A stretch of DNA of 64,000 nucleotides, taken from NCBI GenBank assembly GCA_015178975.1, contig WHVD01000111.1, forward strand, positions 189,001-253,000, given 5' to 3'. This document shows, piece by piece, positions 10,815 to 21,236 of this stretch. The DNA comes from Hysterangium stoloniferum. Its lineage: Eukaryota > Basidiomycota > Agaricomycetes > Hysterangiales > Hysterangiaceae. Under the pieces are notes generated by a model that was not told where the DNA came from, did not search any database, and was given only the letters and a program-made list of their open reading frames with translations. Made by a program: the position numbers and the translations under genes. Every line of letters begins with the position of its first letter. Position 1 is the stretch's first letter.

Positions 10815-11220
10815 CTCAGCTCTATAGCTGTCGATATATGAGGCCCAGGGCACAGGTACCAAAGAGGAATCACCAGTAGCAAGAAGGCTGCCCAGCCTTC
10901 TTCTAGCAGGCAAAGAGGACCACCCTGCAACCGGCCCCAAGGCCTCCAGCTGTCGTTGGATGCTGGTAGGAAACCCACGTATGTCGTCCAGACGCTGACT
11001 GAAACCTCAATTAGGCCAAAGTAAGTTCGTTCATAATGTCGTTTTTTACCAGCGCCGTCCCCACTAATCGAAATTTACATCAAACGAGAATACCTCCTTG
11101 GTCAACTACCCCCAAAAAAGGAAGCTATCGTCGACTCGTTGCTACGACAAATTCATAAACTAAACCCCTTACACCACACCACCACTCAACCTCGCCCTTC
11201 CAGCAAACTGACATCATCCT
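10815..11220. other. no gene seen
   Basis: Sequence between the inverted repeat and the next ORF. It is C/A-rich in its second half and holds no frame, RNA gene or repeat that I can support. Confidence 0.35.
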
Positions 11221-11242
11221 TCACATGAACCCCACGCGTCGA

Positions 11243-11647
11243 TCAAAAAAATGATGCAAGGTAGCGTGCCCACGCCGAGGTGGAGGAGGGAAGAAGGCTT
11301 TCGCTCTTGATACTGTAATCCACGTTGGGAGTCGGCACAATGCCAGTTGCAGGCGCACCCGCCACGATCGAAACGTACAGCGCTCCCCTCGACCCCAAAT
11401 AATGTCCCTCCCGCACCACACTGTCCCCCTCGAGCGAGGCTCTGCCACGATCGAAACGTACCCTCTCCCCTTCCCTTGGTTTAGACACTATAATGTTATG
11501 TTGACTCAAATCAAAGAAATATGTCCCTTCCGCACGCAGCACCACTGTCCCCGAGGGCGCCAACCGCACTAGTCCTGCACCGACCGGACCGCTCCCGCTC
11601 CCCCTTTCGAATCCTGTCCAAGGCACACTAATCCCCAGCCCCCGAGG
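11243..11647 (-). CDS. hypothetical protein, GC-rich ORF
   Basis: An open frame of about 130 residues without a clear ATG start includes GTVVLRAEGTYFFDLSQHN and GHYLGSRGALYVSIVAG, and ends LASFF*. The DNA contains a partial internal duplication: CACGATCGAAACGTAC occurs near 11365 and again near 11447, each followed by related sequence. Composition is more GC-rich than the surroundings. I do not recognise a family. It could be an exon of a host gene or a spurious frame. Confidence 0.3.
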   Translation of the reverse strand, partial: PRGLGISVPWTGFERGSGSGPVGAGLVRLAPSGTVVLRAEGTYFFDLSQHNIIVSKPREGERVRFDRGRASLEGDSVVREGHYLGSRGALYVSIVAGAPATGIVPTPNVDYSIKSESLLPSSTSAWARYLASFF

Positions 11648-11879
11648 GCCTGATGAGGTTGGAGGTTCGGTTTTTAAATGGCGATAAGATATCGATCGAG
11701 AGAGTGAGCTAGGGAGTACGTTTCAAGAGGATGTTTGAATATTATAATATTTTTATATATATTGTCACCTGAAGAAAGATACATAAAAATAATTATATAC
11801 CAAAAGGGTAGATAGACGTTTGTGTGTATGTGTGGAAATAATACATATATATATATATAATATAATATAGAAAGGGTAG

Positions 11880-12090
11880 ACATATAATTTTGACGCGCCC
11901 TCCAGCATCCTATCCACTTGGTAGGGAATCGGGTGCTATAGTGGAAGTCGCAGTAAACATTTTCTTCACGCTCATAGTAAGAGTCTTGGTAGTAAGAGTC
12001 TTGGGGGCCGCAGAGTGTTGTGCAGGCGGAGCAAGTGAAGTGTTCTGCATGGAATTTTGTTCCTGGGAGAAAGGTATAAGTATTTTGCCT
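11880..12090 (-). pseudogene. LIM-domain gene fragment
   Basis: On the minus strand a splice-acceptor-like CCTTTCTCCCAG leads into TKFHAEHFTCSACTTLCGPQ, then YEREENVYCDFHYSTRF and WIGC. The spacing of His/Cys residues is that of the second half of a LIM zinc-finger domain, and the wording resembles fungal paxillin/Rho-GAP type LIM proteins. A 15-bp tandem duplication (GTAAGAGTCTTGGTA) adds a repeated DSYYQ. No other LIM fingers or catalytic domain follow; downstream is AT-rich sequence with an (AT)n run near 11845-11865. It is a relic of a cytoskeletal or Rho-signalling gene. Confidence 0.6.
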
Positions 12091-12239
12091 TAGTGTCTTT
12101 GATGGGGTAGGGGGAAACGAAAGATGGATAGTGGATGATGGATAGCAGATCGTGGACAGTCTCAACTTAACTGAATGGTTGATATCATTGAAAAGAGAAG
12201 CAGACGCGGACGCGGATAATAAAATGAATGATGTAAAGT

Positions 12240-13400
12240 GTAAGCACAACAATCCCCACACGTACAGTGAAGACAATTTGGAATGGCGACGAAGAGATTT
12301 TTGAATGGCGATCACAAGTATGAACGGCGACGAAGAGGTTTTTGATCAGTGATCACGTTTATGAAAAGCAACGAAGAGGTTTTGGAACGGCGAAGAAGTT
12401 TTTGATCAGTGATCCCGTTTATGAACAGTGACGAAGAGGTTTTGGAACAGTGACGAAGAGGTTTTGGAACAGTGACGAAGAGGTTTTGGAAAAGTGACGA
12501 AGAGGTTTTGGAACAGCGAAGAAGACAATTTGGAACGGCGACGAAGAGATTCTTGAACGGCGACGAACAGGTTTTGGAACAGTGAAGACATTTTTGAACA
12601 GCGACGAAGACGTTTTTTATCAGTGATCACATTTTTGAACAGTAATGAAGAGGTTTTGGAATGACGAAGAGGTTTTGGAATGGCGAAGACGACGATTTGG
12701 AACGGTGAAGAAGGCAATTTGGAACGGTGATGAAGATATTTTGATCGGCATTTTGAATGGTGATGACGATAATATTGTCAATGGTAATCAAAATCACAGC
12801 AGTCACAATCATGATGAGGATCTATCAATGGCAAATATTGCAGTTTGACTGATGAGCACAATAGTTTGAACGGTGAAGACCACATTTTAAATGGCGAGGG
12901 GATGGTTTGAACAGTGAACACGGCCTCTTCGACGCCACAGGGGAAATGTCATCTCGTTGCTGGCGAATACCCATATCAATTAAATGATGACAAAGGCCCT
13001 TTGAACACCGATCAAAATAACGATCAAGACCTTTTATATGCCGATCAAAAATGGGGATCAAAATGGCAACGTGGACAGTGTCAACAGCGACGAGAACATG
13101 TTGACAGTGATGAAGACGTTTTCAACAGCGATCGGGATGTTTGGGAACAACGTCAAAACTGTTTTGAAAATGGCGATGAAGATGTTTTGGTACGGCAACG
13201 ATGCTGTTTTCAGGATGACGACAACAATAATGTCGCCAACGACGGCAATCGAGATACATGACGGTGATCAAAATCATGACAAAGACCTGTCAACGGCGAA
13301 GATTGGAGTTTGAATAGCAAGGGCAACGGTTTGAACAGCGAAGACGGCGTTTCAAACAGCGAAGGGGACGGTTCGAACGGTGAAGAGACCCCTTTCAATG
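12240..13400. repeat. degenerate minisatellite, unit about 22 bp
   Basis: The core unit begins GAACAGTGACGAAGAG and ends GTTTTG (22 bp). Four adjacent copies lie at 12423-12510, the last with one change. Diverged units, many reading TTTGAACGGCGAAGAC or similar, continue on both sides for more than 1 kb. Longer variants contain GATCAGTGATCACG. On the plus strand some units translate to Glu/Asp-rich peptides (EEVLE, NGDEDVL), but stops interrupt every frame, so I treat it as non-coding. Confidence 0.75.
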
Positions 13401-13404
13401 CCGT

Positions 13405-13428
13405 CCGCGAACGAGACCTCGTTCGCGG
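13405..13428. other. perfect 11-bp palindrome with 2-nt loop
   Basis: CCGCGAACGAG, AC, CTCGTTCGCGG. It marks the edge where the minisatellite ends. It could form a strong hairpin; no function can be assigned. Confidence 0.8.
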
Positions 13429-13429
13429 G

Positions 13430-13945
13430 GGGAATACACAGAGTAAAAGAAATCCATTATTTTACGAGCTGAATTCTATCTATTAATATCATACTGTCAC
13501 CAATTCATTGACGTTCAGTTTAGACTGTCACAACGCCATCAGTTCCCTGCCTTCATCTCCCCAGTCACCCCAAAGGCCCCAGGCCTCGGGTTGAGTTTCT
13601 GTTTTCCCCCTCACCCACTTTCAGCCACCACCGCTTCCTTCGGTATGAGGGATAAACACTTTGGTGCCAAGACAGAGTGTGATGAGGAAAACCGTATTTG
13701 ACCATAAGTATGAGTGATGGAGTAGGTATATAGTAGAACGTTCTCAGACATCCTTTGGTGAACAGAACTGGCATAAAGTGAATGATAGGGAAGTGATGTG
13801 TTCGAGAAAAAATTATCGGTTCACGATGAGTAGAAGGAGCCCCAAGACCAAGACGCAATGTGGGGACTGATCTACGTGCTTGGAATGAGAAAATGAACAA
13901 TAAATATTCAAGCCGAAGGCGACAGATATAAGAATAACTCACTCC
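13430..13945. other. no gene seen
   Basis: Between the palindrome and the hydrolase relic. Only short frames without protein character are present. Confidence 0.35.
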
Positions 13946-14080
13946 TGGAGTGGATCGTAGAAGAACTCATAACTTGTGTTCACATCCGGACGTCAAGCTA
14001 AGGGCATCCAGCCAAACGATTGAAGCGTCAACTCAACCCAAGCACCGTTTTTCATCACCTTTGTCAACACTGCAGTCGTC

Positions 14081-14475
14081 ACAAGATCGTTGGCGATCTG
14101 GGGTCCAAACAACGTCCTCGGTAATTCTTCACGGTGGTCCAGATGACAACCACAAATACCCCCTCGTGCTCACCGCCCTCGTCTCAACCCACGGAATACC
14201 TCTCATATTTTATGACCAGATCGGAAGTGGGCCTCGACGCATCTCCCAGTACAGAAGGGTGATGGCACCATTGGACCGAGCAGCTGTTCTGTGATGAGTT
14301 AAATAACCTAGATCGTCATCTAGGTATCCAAGATGACTTTAATATACTGGGACATTCATAGGGTGGAATGCTGGGAGCCAGATACGGGACCAGTCAACCA
14401 AAGGTGCTTAACAAACTCATCATATCCGACTCTCCGGTGTTGATGAAATTATTTGTTCAAGCAGAAAATAGGTTA
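14081..14475 (+). pseudogene. proline iminopeptidase-like alpha/beta hydrolase (copy 1, broken)
   Basis: After KIVGDLGSKQRP and a one-base frame change come VILHGGPDDNHKYPLVL, the oxyanion-side HGG motif of peptidase family S33 enzymes, and HGIPLIFYDQIGSG. A second part reads LFCDELNNLDRHLGIQDDF and ILGHS, a TAG at 14359-14361, then GGMLGARYGTSQPK. The nucleophile elbow GHSWGG is thus interrupted at its Trp codon. Sequence ends after VQAENRL, where it joins the alpha repeat at about 14475. Family members cleave N-terminal proline or related residues. The missing C-terminal half holds the catalytic Asp and His. Confidence 0.8.
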
Positions 14476-14559
14476 AGCAAAGTAATCGGGACCAAGACCC
14501 AAAGAAACAGAACAAAAAATGATGCAATCAGAGAAAGTCAACAAGAAGAATGAGAATAT

Positions 14560-15500
14560 TTGGTTTGGACATGGGTGAAACGCGGCTTGGTTCAACTCGT
14601 TAACTTCAGGAACATCGCTGGATGTAAAGATCTGTTTGTTAGTACTTATGTGTCATCTAAACAAGATGTCATAATGCAGTCTCAAAATGTATATCATTTA
14701 TGGAAGCTTACCAGAGTTTCGGTAGGACTGATAACCATGCCACACTTTGAGACTGACACAGAGGGGGAGTGCTGGCGATGGACAACTAAACCGTTAGTTG
14801 GGACCGCTGAAGATCGGATGAGCTCAGTACGAAAAAATAACTGCACGGGAGCGAAAGATCAACTTACAGTTACATCGTTGCAGGGCCGCTATTCGACAGA
14901 TTTTACCATACCAGCTGGTACAGTCCGAGGTAGGCCACTAACAGAGTTGTCGCGGGAGGCCGGGGTTGAAGCCAGGAAAGCCTTATGAAATCGGAGTTAG
15001 TAACCGATGTTGACGTGCTGCAAATAAATATATAGGTGTATAGTGGTGTTAGTCTCTAACTTACGCAATATATAGGATAATAGACAACTCACTGGGTGTT
15101 AATTTTGAACATTCCCGAAGGTCCATCATCCAATCTTGAGTCGGCTCAGTACTATGTCGAATTGCCGGGGGTGGGTGCTGAGGCAGTCGTGCTTCGGTGA
15201 CGGTACTGAAAAAAATGCGTTAGACGAGACCAAAGCAAATGACAGTGCTACGTACTTCAGCAGTCAGGAATTGCAACTAAGCCCTTGCGTGGATGCCCCG
15301 TTGCACCAAGCCGCTGAAAGACGAAGAAAGAGGGAAGACAACGTTAGAAAAGACTACCACGGTTTAAGAGATGGGCGTACGTTTAATTATCCACCACGCA
15401 GCACGTCAGTGATGTCTCAAGTGCTTTCACAGCAAGTATTCGGCCTAGGAAACTCCGAAGACACAATACTCACAAAACAGACACAGATGAACGATAATTA
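14560..15500 (-). pseudogene. alpha module: multi-exon gene fragment (copy 1)
   Basis: Three convincing GT-AG introns lie on the minus strand: 15018-15064 (GTAAGT...TTTGCAG, 47 bp), 14807-14867 (GTAAGT...CTTCAG, 61 bp) and 14632-14711 (GTAAGC...TACTAACAAACAG, 80 bp, with a perfect branch site). The last exon gives IFTSSDVPEVNELNQAAF. An upstream exon contains a hydrophobic stretch (PPATTLLVAYL), best read in the second copy. This copy has a one-base loss near 15006 against copy 2. I do not recognise the protein. The intron quality argues the module descends from a real gene. Confidence 0.55.
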
Positions 15501-15617
15501 ATGTGTCAAAATATCGAGAAAGATGATAAAACAACGCACCCCATTCTCAAAGATACGAGCCAAAACCAACCGAGTGACCTCCCAAAATTAAGTCAAGTCA
15601 GTATATGATGGCATTAA

Positions 15618-16900
15618 TTAAACGACGTCGGACAAACCTTGCCCAATGCACTGGGCGAATGATCCCGTGAACAGCAATCCATCCAGCATGAAGGGGCCAT
15701 ACTCTCTAAGGTCGACTCCCTTTCCCTTGTCTTCCCACGAGATACATGGGGTAGAGTTGGGATCTGCGTCGGTGACCTCGACGCTACCATCATCCACAGC
15801 GGGTGGGCGATCAGCCGCATTGGTGCCCTCGACGTTACCGTCATCCCCAGTGGGTGCGTGATCAGCCGCGTCGGTGCCCACGGCGTTACTGCCATCCACA
15901 GCGGGTGCATGATCAGCGGCGTCAATTCCCTCGATGATACCGTCATTCACAGTGGGTGCGTGATCAGCCGCGTCGGCGCCCTCGACTTTCCCGTCATCCG
16001 CGGCGGGTGCATAATCAGCCACGTCTGTCCCCTTGACGTTCCCGTCATCTGCAGCGGGCTCATGATCAGCCGCGTCGGCGCCGTCGACGTTCCCGGCATC
16101 CACATCCGGTGCCTGATCAGCCGCGTAGGCATCCTCGACGTGCGCGTTTGGAAGACGAGAGTGTGCGAAGTACACGATGGCGCCGAGCAGCGTGAATACC
16201 AGAGCGATGTGCATCAAGGCAATACACGCACCGCCGATCACCGCAACATGTCTAGAAAATCATTGTCAAGTATATAACTATTCTTCTCTGCACATAACAC
16301 TCACCGTTTTTTGAGCTCACGACAGATTGTCTCCTCAATGTGTACATGCAGCACGTGTGGCAGGTGCGCGACGCAGCTGGGTCTGCCTCCGAATCGCTGG
16401 CTCATCAACACCGTCGCAAGGCTGTGTTTTGAGAATGGATGCAGTCTAGGGGGAGTGCAACCGGTAAGTGACAATATAGCAGGCACCAAATAAGAGCCAC
16501 CGCCACTCACACATTACCGTAACAAACCCGAATACAAGGAGCGTTTCATGTCACTCACGGGAGGCCAACTGAATAATCCCGCAGCCTACTCCAGGTTCAA
16601 CTTGAGGTGTGTGAATAGCTTGAATCCGGTGACGGCAGCCAAGAAGGGACTAAAATCCCTGTTGAAACCCAGGAGCTGGTAGCCAAGTGATATAGACATA
16701 TTGGTCAGTCTATCCAACACCTTGAACTGGGTATCCGAGACATAGTGGTGAAGGACGACTGATAAGAATCTTTGCGAGGCGGTGTGGACATCGGTGCTGT
16801 GGCAGTAATGTGAGTATGGCGGAGGAGGTGGAAATGAGGTAGTCAACGAATTTACTCGGCCTCCCAGATATAAACACCAATACATCATTATACTTGAGCC
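15618..16900 (-). pseudogene. Y module: membrane protein with acidic 17-residue repeats (copy 1)
   Basis: Sense order: a segment with FNRDFSPFLAAVTGFKLF (16,600-16,700), a GT-AG intron (GTGAGTGACATG...), an exon with GGSYLVPAILSLTGC and HIEETICRELKKR, another intron, then the transmembrane helix IGGACIALMHIALVFTLLG. The tail has six to seven tandem 17-residue units (type GTDAADHAPAADDGNVE), and then ISWEDKGKGVDLREYGPFM. Two conserved Cys residues before the last helix and several hydrophobic segments recall tetraspanin-like four-helix proteins, but this is only a suggestion. The copy joins alpha directly at about 15,600, lacking the C-terminal exons present in Y copy 4. Confidence 0.6.
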
Positions 16901-16952
16901 ATGTATTTCGGGTGTTTCGAAGCCAAGCTAAAGTAGCGACGATGTTTCCATA

Positions 16953-17095
16953 TTAAAACCACAATTCAAAAAGCAGGGGTAAATACAGAATTTGATCCCC
17001 GAGACGGCCAAAAATCGGCTCAAATACCATACACGAGTCACGTATCACCGCCCACGGCCTCCCATGACCGACATCGCACACCTCGAGTTGAGCCT
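16953..17095 (-). pseudogene. x8 segment, conserved minus-strand frame (copy 1)
   Basis: The frame reads VGHGRPWAVIRDSCMVFEPI and ends LLFELWF*. The same frame recurs at 21830-22030 and 63313-63495, so it is a conserved part of the composite unit. Here it forms the centre of the inverted repeat. No family recognised. Confidence 0.4.
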
Positions 17096-17972
17096 GGAGC
17101 AGCTGCGGGATTATTCGGTTGGCTTCCGGTGAGTGACATGAAACGCTTGTTGTATTCTGTTTGTTACAGCGCTGTGTGAGTGGCGGTGGCTGTTTTTTGT
17201 TACCTGCTATGTTGTCACTTACCGGTTGCACTCTTGTTAGACTACATCCATTCTCAAAAGACAGCCTTGCGACGGTATTGATGAGCAAGCCATTACAAGG
17301 CAGACCCAGCTGCGTCGCGCGCTTGCCACACGCGCTGCATGTACACATCCAGGAGACAATCTGTCGTGAGCTCAAGCAACGGTGAGTGTTATGCGCAACG
17401 ACGAAGAGTTTTATACATGACAATGATTTTCTAGAAATGCTGTGGTGATCGGCGGTGCGTGTATTGCCTTGATACACATCGCTCTGGTATTCACGCTGCT
17501 CAGCGTGCCATCGTGTACTTCGCACACTCCCGTCTTCAAAACGCGCACGTCGAGGACGCCGACGCGGCTGAGCAGCCACCGGCTGTGGATGACGGGAATG
17601 TCCAGGGCGCCAACGCGGCTGATCACGCACCCGCTGTGAATGACAGTGACATCGAGGGCATCGACGCCGCTTATCATGCACCCGCTGTAGATGGCGGTAA
17701 CGTTGTGGGGACCGATGCGGCTGATCACGCACCTGCTGAGGATGACGGTAACGTCGAGGGCACCAATGCGGCTGATTGCCCACCCACTGTGGACGACGGC
17801 AGCGTCGAGTGCACCCATGCAGATCCCGACTCTACCCCACGTATCTCGTGGGAAGACAAGGGAAAGGGAGTCGACCTTAGAGAGTATGGCCCCTTCATGC
17901 TGGATTGATTGCTGTTCACGGGATCATTCGCCCAGTGCATTGGGCAAGGTTTGTCCGACGTCGTTTAATTAA
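17085..17972 (+). pseudogene. Y module (copy 2, inverted)
   Basis: Mirror of copy 1. It has the GTGAGTGACATG intron, the exon with GGCFLLPAMLSLTGC and HIQETICRELKQR, a second intron ending in TTTTCTAG, and VIGGACIALIHIALVFTLL. A frame change near 17,505 precedes five acidic 17-residue units, and the copy ends RISWEDKGKGVDLREYG. A TGA follows FMLD, where copy 1 has GLLFTGSFAQC. It is truncated upstream at about 17085 against the x8 segment. Confidence 0.6.
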
Positions 17973-18229
17973 TGCCATCATATACTGACTTGACTTAATT
18001 TTGGGAGGTCACTCGGTTGGTTTTGGCTCGTATCTTTGAGAATGGGGTGCGTTGTTTTATCATCTTTCTCGATATTTTGACACATTAATTATCGTTCATC
18101 TGTGTCTGTTTTGTGAGTATTGTGTCTTCGGAGTTTCCTAGGCCGAATACCTGCTGTGAAAGCACTTGAGACATCACTGACGTGCTGCGTAGTGATAATA
18201 TGGAAAACATAGATAGTCATAAATATGCA

Positions 18230-18570
18230 AGAAAACGATTTTAAAAAGTTTGCTGAAAAGATGGCATAAATAGGTCGCTCAGATCATGATGTCCATGTAA
18301 ATTAAATAGGTGTACAAGTTCTAAAAAGGTCCAATTGTATAAACAACGGAGGATGAGCGTCCAGCCAAATGCACATTGGCAGGAAGGAGAAGCTGGCGTA
18401 ATTACTTTGTTCATCTGACTCCAACATAAGCCACCAGGCTCCAACCCCATGCTGGGATGGTTCAGAAATTGGTATACTACGAGCACGTCAGGAATAAGTG
18501 CGAGTTTCTCACCACGAAGTTGACTCACTCTTCAAGATAAACTTCAGCACCTTCGCCTCAGTTGCTGAAA
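18230..18570. repeat. x0 segment fragment
   Basis: Matches 40430-40590 and, inverted, 24980-25130 (landmarks AAATGCACATTGGCAGGAA and GAGAAGCTGGCGT). It links the inverted repeat to X copy 1. No convincing gene. Confidence 0.5.
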
Positions 18571-18599
18571 CATCATAGGATTGGGTATTTCTTGTCAAA

Positions 18600-20620
18600 A
18601 AACATTCATTCGTAACAGGATCACAGTGCTCGAAAGTCATTTTCAGGATATACTCCAGAGACAATTGTCATGTAATAGAGAGGATCACGGGGCCTGTTAT
18701 CACAGACCAGGTCGTGACAAGCATGTACCGATCAACAAGAAAGCGCTTAATTCATGGGTTCAGCAACTGGTATGTTAATCTTCTGTTTTGAGCATCGATT
18801 CCAATGTGTGGGACTTTTTGTTTGTTTAGTGCCGTGGTTTTGCAACTGGCCTAGAGCCGCCACAGGGCTTGCTAGATTCATCAGAGATTGAGCAAGGCAT
18901 GTCCGACATTGAAAGAGACGCCATGATTAGCTGGCCCAAACCTGTTATTTGTCATTGAACGGAAGTCGAAATCGGCCCCGGTTATCTTTGTGGTCTGGCA
19001 ATGGAGCGGATCGGGACGAAGCTACTGTACGGCACCAAGATCTCCATGTTAGTCGGGAAGTGCTTCTTCAACACACGATGTGTGGAGGAGCACCAAAGAG
19101 GGGTTGTAAGGCTCATAGACAATAGGCTGCTTAAAAAACAGCTAACAGTGGGGCAATTGAGCATAATTGTTAAAGAGGGGGTGGATCTCTTGAGGCATGT
19201 TCACTTCTGGTAAACGCCATCCATTGCATGCTCAAATCATGTTGAAGAAGACCGTCTTAGCCGCGTAAAATCCGATATCGGGGGAAATGGCTTCTCATAA
19301 ATACGTATACCGCCTTTATATCCAGGCTTGGCACTAGCGAAGAAGCGAACATCGGCAGAGTCATAGTAGTGATGGCGCATGTAATCGATCTCATAGTGTT
19401 TATCGAGGATTCGCCAGCTAAAATGGTTCCCCGCAACTTCCTGGTGACTGCTATGTTGTCGCCTAGATATTTTTATCACACCTTGGTGGATACCTTTAAG
19501 CACCCTTAGACAATCGACCGTTCCGTTGGGGAATAAACTCTTCAAATTCATAAAAGATTATAAGGCTCTATCACTTGAGGGTAAATCCATACTCATAATG
19601 TTTGCATGGGGAGCCGTGCTAGTATGGGGAGAAATTGGAGGCACGGTTTGGTAAAAGTATCGGAAGAAACCGAATATCATTATCAGTTGTGTCGGCCTGA
19701 ATAGGTGCCAGCTTTCCCGATCCCCACTGCCTAAGTCCTGAGCCAGTCGACTGATCGTGTCTGAGGCATCCAGGCATCAGGCTGACGGCTTTGCATAGAA
19801 TCCCACAGCAAGGGTCACGCAGCATGGGCAAATATTCTTCCGCGTCGCCTTTGATAAGGTATGTTGACGAGTTCGAGGCCATTGCCAAAGTCTAAGCCTT
19901 GCCAAACACTGCACCATGACGCATAGTTGACAAAGTCCCAGAAGCTCGTTTGTTTACCCACTGTGTCTTGTCGAGACCCACGCAAGGTCGAGAGAAGGAG
20001 ACTGAGAAAGAGATGCAACAGATGAAACAAGACAAGAGGGTACGGGCATGCCATTTACTTTGAAATTTTAGAGGAAGCATCACAGTTGCCGCAACTGTCC
20101 ATGGATGTCGACAACCAGAAGCTCTCTCGCTCGTCACGTCCACTGAAGGGGATCATAAGTCTCGTCAACAGGATCCTGCACCCTGTCCTCAAACGCCAAA
20201 GCAATCAGTCCCAAGTGGAAGGAGGCCGAGCTTGATTTGGGAGCTCCCAAGTTGGTGCGTCAGGTCGATGGATGTTTTGTCTTCATGGTTTGGCTTTGAT
20301 TGGGTTGGCTAATGCTTCACTTCTCCTTCTCGTTTTATTTACAGGACAATGAAATACAGCACAACTGACAAAATTGGACTGAGCTAGAATAGAAGAGGGG
20401 CAGCGGATTCCCAAGACTCAGTCGCTGCGTACTGGGGCTGTAGGGAAACGACTGAGGTTGCACTCCATAGCATCACATACATATATACGCGTGTGGGTGA
20501 AAAATGCGCTCGTACGATGAAAGGCAAAATATAAGCGGATAGTCTAGTTCGATATACGATCTGGGTGTTCCCGCGTTTGGGGTATGAGCATTACCGGTTT
20601 TTGTCACAACAACATTGTTT
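18600..20620 (+). pseudogene. X module: multi-exon gene-like repeat (copy 1)
   Basis: Exon 1 ends in a conserved block (SWVQQL). A 60-bp intron (GTATGTTAATC...GTTTAG, 18770-18829) follows. Exon 2 (to 19213) has CRGFATGLEPPQGLL, an in-frame stop at 18957-18959, then GLAMERIGTKLLYGTKISML and SIIVKEGVDLLRHVHFW. Exon 3 has RNFLVTAMLSPRY and, in better copies, a hydrophobic KSILVMFPWGAVLVW. Later exons carry KEMQQMKQDKR and QLSMDVDNQKLSRSSRPLKG. This copy lacks the 24-bp stretch (TDTGEG...) present in copies 2 and 8. I recognise no family; a membrane-associated protein is possible. Confidence 0.55.
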
Positions 20621-20681
20621 GCCCCATCACACACAGTATTTGTACGTTGTCGGCTAAGACCGACATGAGCTGGTTTCGACT

Positions 20682-20690
20682 GTGTATAAA
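20682..20690 (+). promoter_or_regulatory. TATA-like box in the composite unit
   Basis: GTGTATAAAAGGCGGG occurs here and again near 62390 in the other copy. The sequence and downstream spacing are good for a plus-strand core promoter. No clear intact coding start follows, so function is unproven. Confidence 0.35.
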
Positions 20691-20854
20691 AGGCGGGGAC
20701 GTAGTGCGTCTGGTACCGTAAAAAATAGTGGTGCGATAGCTGTCAAGAAGATGAATTCTATGTGAAAGACGAATTGCCTGTAAGCAGATGCGAAGAATCG
20801 ATCGATGGGTTTTTTTTCATTGTGGGCTTTCATTGGGTTCATTAATACGTCCCT

Positions 20855-21130
20855 TTGCTTCGTTTCCTTAATAGGACAATCAAAGAGCGCATGAACAGTC
20901 TCTTGTTTAGAGTCGAGGTCAGGATGAACGCAAAAAAAAAAAATACGAAAAGTCTGTACAAGAACGTAAAAATAACCCGTTATCCACCATTTCCAATTCC
21001 CGCTGTACTTACCACTGTAACTTTTCGGTGGCCTAATGCCACCCCTGTGCCATTGCTGTCCGTCCTATCATCTCTGCTGGGAACCGAAAACATCCATCGT
21101 GTATGCCCATATGACGGCTCTTAGTGGGTA
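20855..21130 (+). pseudogene. X module downstream exon (E8 type)
   Basis: After a splice-acceptor-like TTTCCTTAATAG comes TIKERMNSLLFRVEVRMNAK, then PAVLTTVTFRWPNATPVPLL. The same exon is at 54960-55210 on the minus strand (TTKERMDSLLSTFEVKKNEK) and near 62590 on the plus strand. An A run (20936-20943) lies in the middle. It seems to be a paralogue of an exon at 55480-55720, pointing to exon duplication. Confidence 0.45.
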
Positions 21131-21236
21131 GGAAGGCGTATGGTCAGGAGACTAGGTGGAACTGCGAGTCATGTTCCCCATTTAGGCTGCTGGAAAATGA
21201 ACCACGCTCTACTTAGATCATACAAGGCATGATAAA

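Larger units (their letters stand above)
15392..18200. repeat. large inverted repeat (arms about 1.1-1.2 kb)
   Basis: The left arm 15392 to about 16615 and right arm about 17085 to 18200 are inverted copies. The outer 200-250 bp (15392-15640 against 17950-18200) look almost identical, while the inner parts differ by roughly 10%. The arms carry two copies of module Y in opposite orientation. The spacer holds a different repeat (16,910-17,080). Confidence 0.85.

Noticed and set aside
11243..11626. Exosome subunit (CSL4/RRP4-like) assignment for the GC-rich ORF
   Set aside because: Only a vague resemblance around GTYFF and SIVAG; not enough to name it.
11840..11870. AT dinucleotide run
   Set aside because: Simple microsatellite without further structure.
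12240..13400. CRISPR-like array
   Set aside because: Units are contiguous, degenerate and without unique spacers; this is a minisatellite in a eukaryotic genome.
16953..17783. 276-residue minus frame with repeated HPQRVRDQPHRCPRR motifs
   Set aside because: It is the antisense of the acidic 17-residue repeat of Y copy 2; the repetitiveness is inherited from it.
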